Assembly (NCBI GenBank): GCA_019454045.1
Contig: SKCR01038876.1
Coordinates: 124,001-188,000 of the forward strand
Origin: Zanthoxylum bungeanum
Taxonomy: Eukaryota; Streptophyta; Magnoliopsida; Sapindales; Rutaceae
Direction of reading: 5' to 3'
DNA length: 64,000 bases
Below are positions 57,072 through 64,000 of the stretch, one piece after another. How positions within the stretch are numbered: position 1 is the first letter of the stretch; each line of letters opens with the position of its first letter. Under the pieces are notes generated by a model. It ran no database searches. It had not been told where the DNA came from and was given only the letters and a program-made list of their open reading frames with translations. Both the position numbers and the translations under genes were made by a program.

Positions 57072-57598
57072 TAGTCATCCAGAGGTCAGACCATAAAAGG
57101 ACTCTGACACGCATGGTATAAGGCACAGATGATCACTAATAAGACCACCGTGGTGTCTCAAGTCAAAGGACCACAATAACTACTCAACTCGAAAAGACAA
57201 CTATTGACAGTTTTATAGAATATCTATTAGTCATCTTTTATGAGTTTGTTCGATATTCATTCCACTAATGAATATTTGCATTTCTATACGAACTTCAACT
57301 AAGCTGACAGTCTGTTGAGACAAACCATATGTCCATTACATATATAGACAATGCACTAGTCTTACCAATATAATGGTCGACCCATGTCAATATATCTAGA
57401 CCATGAATAATTTATATTCGAGAGAATGCGTGATATTTCTCAACACCATTTGCAACTCTTGCAACTATATCACCATATTTTGTAACTCTCGGGTCTTTAC
57501 TAATTTCATATAAGGTTCCGAATGAAACTCGAAATCTCTAACTCTTAGAGTAATCTAACACTTAAATTTATAATATATAAATAAAAGTAAGAAATTAC
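57072..57598 (-). repeat. Copia LTR-like remnant
   Basis: No ORF. GTCATCCAGAGGTCAGACC, CTCAAGTCAAAGGACC and CTCAACTCGAAAAGAC are typical of copia LTRs, and the segment 57140-57210 resembles the reverse complement of CopC LTR 38890-38950. It is the target into which CopE (left) and TatA (right, flank ATTAC) inserted. Orientation is inferred from that match. Confidence 0.5.
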
Positions 57599-58056
57599 TG
57601 TGGGACACAAAGACTGGACGACTCATGTTGTTCTAGGCTCGCGGCCTAGTCGGGAGTACGGAGTAGCCACGGGGGACTAAACCAAAGAATAATGGAGTCG
57701 CCACCCGGTGTGAACCGGGAAAATGAGAATTAAGGCCGCACTCACCCCTCGCAAGGGAAGACCTCAAACCGTTGGGTTCGGAATGGTCCCTTACTTATGC
57801 ACTTGTAATGAAAGGATTTATGTAATAATTTAAACAAGTTTAAGTAACATTTATTTCCAAGAGTATCATGCTTCAAAATTCACATGTACAAGATAAAACT
57901 TACACCTAAATTCACATATATTTCACATCTAAGATTGCATGCTTGAAAGTACATCAAAGTAGCAACGAACATACAACTTCATTGGCATATTATATTCACG
58001 AAAAACACAACCACCCACACTAACCACACAAGCACACATGTGAGCACTTTTCCAAG

Positions 58057-58149
58057 TGGTACGTGGAATTGTATCCCAAGTACAGACCGCACTACCGTCC
58101 ATTCGGAATCGGCTACGGAATTTATGTCTGGGTTTCCATCCGATATACC
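58057..58149 (-). repeat. Conserved block, copy 5 (TatA LTR, distal)
   Basis: GGTACGTGG, TCCATTCGGAATCGG and TCCATCCGATATACC landmarks, 93 bp, same orientation as copy 1. Confidence 0.87.
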
Positions 58150-58739
58150 ACAAGAAATAATACTCAAATGCTATCATGACATGGATATATGAATTGTAAT
58201 ACGATACGTTGAGCCAAGACGAAGGTAAATAATGCAACCAATGGGATAAACATGCTTTTCACTATGATGCATACAAATATAAGAATGACTATATGGGATT
58301 TCATAATACATGCATGAATGGTATAGTTGGCTTTATGTGAGAGTTGTGAGTGTGTGCGTGAGTGCAATGGGCTGTCGCATGAAGGGTTCAATTTAGGGTT
58401 TTTAGTGTGAAGAGGGCAGTGAGTGCATGAAGTGCAGGGGCGTGAGCATGAAGAGGCTATTAGGGTTTTTCTTATCTGTAGCCGTGTGGTGTTGAGGGCA
58501 GTTTAGCGTGAGCTAGGACTGGTGATTTAGGCTGCTGCCGAGAGGGGCTAGGGCTGTGATCTGCGTGTGTTTAGTGTGAAGAGGGAATGAGGCAGTAGTC
58601 ATGCGTGAGGAGAGGCATGTCGTGTGGCGTTTATGGCTTGTGATTGTGTTTAGGGTTTGGCAAGTGTATGTACGTGAAGACGTGTGGCTAATGGCTGGTA
58701 ATAGGCTGAAGCAAGGGCTGAGAATATGGGTACACCAAT

Positions 58740-59250
58740 GACAATAGGCCGAGCCAAGACAGGGATAGACGATGCAATCAATAGATGAAAGACACGGAAA
58801 ATATTGTGGTAAAGGTAGCCTTTTAGGCTTTTCTTCCCCCAAATAGAGAACCTTTTAATCCAACACAATAAGCCCATGCGCCTTTCGTTACGATGAGTAC
58901 AAAGATAAAGATAACTATATGAAATTTAGTATGTCTGATTGAACATATCTTGTATTCAACCGAACACACATCAACCGGCGCGGTAAAACATCGTGGTAAA
59001 GGATTTTAACCCCTCCAAATGGGGGACCTTTCATCGCACTTACTAAGCCCATGCGCTCGATTTAATCATGCATGCAAAGAATTAAAAACAATAATATCAA
59101 ACTTAGTATGCCCGATTGAAAATATCTTGCATTCAACCGAACACACATCAATCGGCGCGGCAAAGTGTCGTGGTAAAGGGTTTTAACCCCTCCAAATAGG
59201 GGACCTTTCATCACACTTACTAAGCCCATGCGCTCGATTGAATCATGCAT
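58740..59250 (-). repeat. ~165-bp tandem units in the TatA LTR
   Basis: Three diverged units, each with a GGTAAAGG.TTTTAACCCC-like segment, a GACCTTTCATC-like segment and AAGCCCATGCGC. TatN LTRs carry two such units (23810 and 23980). The first unit (58740-58880) is the most diverged. Confidence 0.75.
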
Positions 59251-59334
59251 AAACAAGTAACATGCAGAATTCAAATGACGAAAAATAAATAAACCAAAAC
59301 AACATAAAACAAAAGAGGGTGCCGTTTACTCAAG

Positions 59335-59427
59335 CGGTACGTGGAGTTGTATCCCGAGTACAGATCATATTACCGTCCATTCGGAATCGGCTATGAAATT
59401 TATGTCCGGGTTTCCATCCGATATACC
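59335..59427 (-). repeat. Conserved block, copy 6 (TatA LTR, proximal)
   Basis: Same 93-bp block, 1278 bp from copy 5 within the same LTR. The CCCTCAGGTCTAACC motif lies just upstream in transcription sense (about 59598-59612). Confidence 0.87.
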
Positions 59428-60989
59428 GTGAGAGTTGACACATCTTTTATTTTATTCCAAGTCCACAACATACAATATTTCATGATACATGCATATTTAT
59501 CTACTCAAGGGCCACAACATGCATTTTAGCATAACAATCATGCGAACAATATTCAATAAATAATAAAAATAAAACAAAAAACGAATGTGGAAAATACCCT
59601 CAGGTCTAACCTTTTTTGCCGACTTTCGGACTTGCGTTTCACGGAGATCGGAAGGGTAAAGCTCATCAACTTCTCCGGTTCACTGGTTTAGCATCTTAGC
59701 TCACTATTTTGCTGTTTTGCTTGCTGTTTGGTCTCCGTTTTGCTCCTGTCTTCTCTGTATCTTCTGCTCACTATTTCAGGTTTATTAGTGGATTGTTTTT
59801 GCATTTTTTAGGGGGGTTTGGGTTGCTGTTTTTGCGGTTTTAAGGAAGCTTTGAGTGCAGTTTTTTATGTTACTGCTTTAAGGTTTTTTAGGGAATGTTT
59901 TAAGTGGATTTTTCTGCTGTTTTAGGGGTTAAATTACTGCTGTTTTGGCGTGTAAAACAGTGCAGTTTTTGTGTTCACTGCAGTTCAATTTTTGGTTGTA
60001 ATTTTCGGTGATGGAGGGCTGCTGTATAGGGCTGGTTTCGGTGGCTTTAGGAGGATATAAAGGCTTGTTATTTTCGGTTATGGAGGGGTTGAGGAGGGTG
60101 ATGTGTTCGGCTATGGAGTGGAGGAGATGAAAAGAATATTTTTTGTTACTTATTCTTGTGATTGGCGTGAATGGAGAGCTTGGAGAGGGGGTTGGAAATT
60201 CTTTGCTTCTTTATTTCTTGTGATGGGCGTGAACTAGGAGGAGGGAATGCCTTGGAAAAGTGTGGTTTATATAGAGAAGGGCTAGGGCTTCACCTTGTCT
60301 CACAAGGAAGGGATTTGATTTTGTGTTGAGCAAGAAAAGTCAAAGATTGAGGGGGGACAAATTTGGTTTAGATTAGGAAGTCAATATATGTGATTAGTTA
60401 GGATTAGGCATTTAATTTGTTAGATTAGGGAGTCAATATTTTTTATTTGTTATGATTGATTTTAATTAGGTATATCATCTTTTTAATTTAGGTATATAAC
60501 ATATTTGATTTGTTTAAATTAGGCATGGTTTTATTTTATGTTTTATTTAATTTGGTAAATGATTTAATTATTATTTTATTTAATTACATTATTTAATTAA
60601 TATTTAACTTAATATTTGATTTAATTTGGGTGTGTATTAGGGTGAATGGGCGTGTGGGCATTGGTTGGGGCGTGTGGGCCTTTGGTTGGTGAGTTTGGTT
60701 TGTGTGGACAAGGTGTGTGGGCTTGCGGGGTTTTGGGTCAAGGCCAAGGGGCTTGCGGGGATTTTGGGCCGAGGTTAGGTGATTTGTGAGTGTTTTGGGC
60801 CGGGAATAATTTTTAAAACGGAAAACCAACAAGTAACCCGAAGCTAAACCAACGAACTTAATCCGAATATGAGTCAATTCTTGACTCCTCCCTTCCGACT
60901 TCTGTTTCCCGCGGCTCCCGCGCTTAAAAGGTAGTGCCTCCAACTGAGACTCATCATCGGGTTTGACATGTAAAAATACAATGCCTACA

Positions 60990-61003
60990 GTCGCCCCCAC
61001 TTT
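60990..61003 (-). promoter_or_regulatory. TatA polypurine tract
   Basis: Minus-strand AAAGTGGGGGCGAC abuts the 3' LTR start TGTAGGCA. Confidence 0.88.
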
Positions 61004-61742
61004 GATTGGACTTGTGCAGTGTGTGACTTTGAACAATCCAATCAAAGTTATGCAATGCATTTTCACTTACCTGGCTCGTCTACTGCCTCGAGCTGAATTG
61101 GTGCTGCAGTAGGCCTCGATCCTGGGACGCATCCCGATAACTGCAACTGACAACGGGGGCACCTCGACCCTGGGCATCTCGACCCAATACCGCTAACAAT
61201 AGGGACCTCGCCCTCAATATGATGATGTAGTGGGCACCTCGACCCTGGGACGCATCCCGGAACTACAACCGACAATGGGGGTACCTCGACCATGGGCACC
61301 TCGACCCCAACACCACTGACAATAGGGACCTCGCCCTCAAACTGATGATGTAGTGGGCACCTCGACCCTGGGACGCATCCCAGAACTACAACCGACAACG
61401 GGGGCACCTCGACCCAACACCGCTGACAATAGGGACCTCACCCTCAAACTGATGATGATGTGGGGCTTCGCCCCCAAGCCGATACGGGCCTCGCCCCGTG
61501 GGACTTATCCCCAAAAATTATTGATGTAGGCCTCGCCCCCTGGGACTCATCCCCAAAACTAAAACTGTTCTGACGCTGTTTGGCTCATTTCTGCCGCTTT
61601 CTATTTTCTTCAAACCTGCGAACACAAAACAAAAACAAACACGGAAAGAATGCAATGTTACGTGTATGCATGAATGATTTTCCTACTCCGTTGGGTTAGG
61701 TTTTCTGTCAATTCCATTGGTGACTGCTCGGTCCTTTCTTCC
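61004..61742 (-). repeat. TatA pre-LTR region with 123-bp tandem array
   Basis: From 61104 three ~123-bp units (starts 61104, 61227 and 61350) contain ACCTCGACCCTGGGACGCAT and GGGACCTCGCCCTCAA. These are followed by shorter CGCCCCCTGGGACTCATCC units to 61560, then the linker shared with TatN (61620-61740). The 114-codon open frame here is a product of the repeat period. Confidence 0.88.
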
Positions 61743-62820
61743 TCAGGTAAAGTACTGCTTCAATCTGTCCACGTTGATCGGCTCGGTGAACTCGTTTCCT
61801 TCCAAGTCTGATAGCCTCACTGCTCCATTTCCCATTACCTTCTCCACTATGTAAGGTCCTTCCCAGTTAGGTCTGAATTTTCCTCTCGGATCTGTCGTCG
61901 ACGGCCTCGACTGTATAAGTACCAAATCACCCTTTCTGATCTTGGTGGGACGTACTTTCTTGTTGAATGCCCGGGCTAGTCTCTTCTGATACAACTACAT
62001 GTGAAACAAAGACTTCGTTCTCCTCTCATCCAGCAGTGCTAACTGATCAAACCTCTGTGCGGCCCACACTCGTTCCGGTAATTCTGCCTCTGCTAATACC
62101 CTCATGGACTGTATTTCCACTTCTACTGGCAATACTGCTTCCATTCTATAGACCAAAGAGTAAGGTGTGGCCCCTGTTGATGTTCTTACTGATGTTATGT
62201 ACCCCCCACAAAGCATACGGTAATTTCTCGGCCCATTCTCTGCAATTTTCTGTCATCTTGGCTAAAATCGTCTCTATAGTCTTGTTGGCTGCCTCAACTG
62301 CCCCATTTACCTACGGCCTGTACGGTGATGACTTGTGGGGGCCTATCCCGTACCACTGTAACATTGCCTTCGTCTCTCCTTGAAACTGAACTCTGTTGTC
62401 TGTCACTACATGATGCGGCATACCATACCGACAAATGAGTTTCCGAGCTATAAAGTTTGCCATCTATTTTGCTGTAACATTGCGGAATGATTCGGCTTCC
62501 ACCCACTTCGAGAAGTAATCTATGGCCACTACTATGAAGCGATGCCCATTCGATGCATTCGGTCGAACTTTTCCAATCATATCAATTCCCCATGCTGAGA
62601 AAGGCCACGGCTCTGACAACCCGTGCAATTCTATGTGTGGTAAGTGATTCAAATTACCGTGTGCTTGACAGTCATGACAGTGCTTTACCATCTTCGCGCA
62701 GTCTGTTTCCATGGTTGACCAATAAAAACCTTGTCTCACTATCTTGCGGGACAGATTCAACCCGTTCATGTGCGGACCACATACCCCGGCGTGTATTTCT
62801 TCCATTACATGTTGAGCTTA
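61743..62820 (-). pseudogene. TatA integrase
   Basis: The zinc-binding module is at 62805-62650 (EEIHAGVCGPHMNG, then CHDCQAHGN). The core shows WGIDMIGKVRP (first Asp), HHVVTDNRVQF (second Asp, about 62383-62415) and VNGAVEAANKTIE (catalytic Glu), so the DDE triad is present. The C-terminal module at 61994-61743 shows RKGDLVLIQSRP, FRPNWEGPYIVEKV and DRLKQYF. Stops or frameshifts occur near 62463 and 62310 (a stop just before VNGAVEAAN) and between 61995 and 62216. It would insert TatA cDNA in the nucleus; as read it is broken. Confidence 0.88.
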
Positions 62821-63470
62821 TTCTTTTCTCAAACACTTCACTGAATACCGTTTGCTTGCCTCTTGTACAGTTCCCCTTTCAAAGTCACATACTGGGAAGC
62901 TAACTTCTGAATGGTTATTCTGTCTTTTCTGCCTGCCCCTTCTGGGAGTTCACCATGTTCCAGATACCTCTGAATGTCATAATACAAAGGTTTACCGTCG
63001 TCGACCTCAACTTCCAGAATTCTTTCTATCTCATAAACAGGTATGCTTGCTGTTGTCAGTATCAATGGTCTCATCACTAACTTTTCTGGATTTTCCCAAG
63101 TTGCTGCAAGTGTAGCCAATGCATCTGCCATTTGATTCTCTTCTCTCGGTAAGTGCTGAAACTTACACTCGGGGATAACCTGTGCCAACTTTCTGAGGTA
63201 AGAAAGGTAAGGTTCAACCGTTCTTCTTTCAATTCCCATTCTCCTCGCATCTGCTGGACTACCAACATAGAATCTCCGTAGACTTCCACACTCTCGGCCT
63301 TCAAGGCTATCAATGTTGTCAAACCAAAAGCACATGCTTCATACTCGGCCATGTTATTAGTCACTCTGAATGTCAACCTCTTGGCCAAAGGCAAAGTCTC
63401 TCCCTCGGGGGTTACTATCACGATCCCAATTCCGGCTCCCTTGTAATTCACTGCTCCGTCAAAGTACATC
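62821..63470 (-). pseudogene. TatA archaeal-like RNase H (second RNase H) and linker
   Basis: MYFDGAVNYKGAGIGIVIVT (first Asp), FRVTNNMAEYEACAFGL (Glu) and VEVYGDSMLVVQQMRGEW (Asp) form the DED part of an RNase H fold unlike the normal gypsy domain. After a frameshift near 63170, HLPREENQMADALATLAA supplies the last Asp. This second, archaeal/plant-type RNase H is a known hallmark of Tat elements. The linker to integrase (IERILEVEVDDGKPLYYDIQ) follows to 62838, then a stop near 62820. Confidence 0.9.
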
Positions 63471-63478
63471 TTCCATCT

Positions 63479-64000
63479 CTAAACTGTTATTGCTTGGATC
63501 TCTTCGTCTGGAAATTCAAACTTATACTGATCCCCCTCAACAGGTTGTAATGCCAGAAACTCTGCTACTGCTCGCCCTTTGATCACTTTGGAGTTGAGAT
63601 ACTCAATGTCAAAATCTGTCAGCAATACCAACCATCTGCCCAATTTTCCCACTAGTGAAGGCATCGAATGAAGATACTTCAGAGGATTTTCCTTTGCCAC
63701 TACCTGGATCTTGTATGACTGGAAATAATGCCAGAATTTTCTGGAAGCCCATACCACTGCAAGACAGATATTCTCAACTTCCTGATATCGAGCCTCATAC
63801 GGGAGCATCTTCTTACTCAGATAATAGACTGCATGTTCTACCCCTGTCTCATCAGCCTGTACCATCATTGCCCCCAGTGCTTCTGATTCTATAGCCAAAT
63901 ATAATACCAAAGGTCTGCCCGGTCTCGGAGGTTTCAATACAAGAGGCTTTACCAAATACTCTCTGATTTTGTCGAAGGCTGTCTGACACTATTCATTCCA
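63479..64000 (-). pseudogene. TatA RT end and canonical RNase H
   Basis: The Tat-type RNase H following RT is open over 158 codons: GRPLVLYLAIESEALGAMMV, VYYLSKKMLPYEARYQ, VENICLAVVWASRKFWHYF, LVGKLGRWLVLLTDFDIEYL and IKGRAVAEFLALQ. The frame ends at 63479, only 10 bp from the start of the second RNase H reading. Sequence at 63956-64000 continues into RT beyond the window. This stretch itself has no internal stop. Confidence 0.88.

Larger units (their letters stand above)
57599..60989 (-). repeat. TatA 3' LTR
   Basis: TGTGGGACACAAAG (left) to TGCCTACA (right), 3391 bp. Collinear with the TatN LTRs at both ends, but longer: it has two copies of the 93-bp block (58057-58149 and 59335-59427), about three diverged ~165-bp units carrying AAGCCCATGCGC (58740-59250), and a unique G-rich stretch (58330-58700). 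Minus-strand TATA box CTATATAAA at 60266-60274. The ORFs inside are not gene-like. Confidence 0.9.
57599..64000 (-). mobile_element. TatA: Tat-type Ty3/gypsy element, 3' half
   Basis: On the minus strand: RNase H, archaeal-like RNase H, integrase, linker, tandem array, polypurine tract and 3' LTR. The dual RNase H and the LTR/PPT sequence identify the Tat branch. RT, protease, gag and the 5' LTR lie beyond the right edge. The left flank is ATTAC (57594-57598), whose partner would be outside the window. Confidence 0.9.

Noticed and set aside
57929..58877. ORFs of 60-109 codons on the minus strand of the TatA LTR
   Set aside because: They lie in LTR sequence, overlap in different frames and include the 93-bp block and repeat units; no homology signal.
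61063..61407. 114-codon ORF with repeated PPLSVVV and SRCPLHH segments
   Set aside because: It is translated tandem repeat in the TatA pre-LTR region; no domain, and the unit length (123 bp) is a multiple of three by chance.

Overview
The window is plant nuclear DNA, most likely eudicot heterochromatin, made almost entirely of nested, decaying LTR retrotransposons. I see no intact host gene, rRNA, tRNA or CRISPR array. The plant origin is inferred from the element classes: Ty1/copia elements primed by initiator tRNA-Met, an Athila-type Ty3/gypsy element primed by tRNA-Asp, and Tat-type Ty3/gypsy elements primed by tRNA-Arg, one with a second archaeal-like RNase H. I cannot name the species. 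Element names below (CopA, TatN and so on) are local labels.

Layout. (1) 1-17840, minus strand: CopB, an old copia element whose RNase H domain (1-250 continuing at 11227) was split by CopA (251-11226, target duplication GAGTC). CopA's 3' LTR was in turn hit by a Tat-type solo LTR (261-2215, target duplication GGAAG). (2) 17841-39433, plus strand: CopC, whose gag (18022-18435 continuing at 34929) was split by CopD (18436-34923, target duplication CATAA). CopD's protease region was split by TatN (22254-32173, target duplication GTTTC), a gag-only Tat element carrying large tandem arrays. Coding sense resumes across each junction. (3) 39434-45027, minus strand: AthM, an Athila-like remnant reduced to LTR, tail and LTR pieces, with a CopD-family solo LTR (40717-42698) inside it. 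(4) 45028-53322, plus strand: AthP, an Athila-like element with 5' LTR, PBS, gag, protease, a deletion of RT/RNase H/integrase core, the integrase C-terminus, an unrecognised ORF, a captured LONELY GUY (LOG)-like gene, a tail and a truncated 3' LTR. (5) 53323-57071, minus strand: CopE, a second CopD-family element reduced to leader, PBS and LTR, with a rearranged chromovirus-like fragment inside the LTR. (6) 57072-57598: copia LTR-like remnant. (7) 57599-64000, minus strand: TatA, the 3' part of a Tat element with RNase H, archaeal-like RNase H, integrase, tandem array, PPT and a 3.4-kb 3' LTR; it runs off the right edge.

Functionally, no element is coding-competent as read. TatN keeps LTRs, PBS, gag and the end of integrase, so it looks like a non-autonomous partner of a TatA-like helper. 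The most notable feature is the nearly complete intronless LOG-like reading frame (50681-51337) inside AthP, in the position where Athila elements carry an env-like ORF. The second is a 92-93 bp block shared by Tat LTRs and the leader of the copia element CopB.
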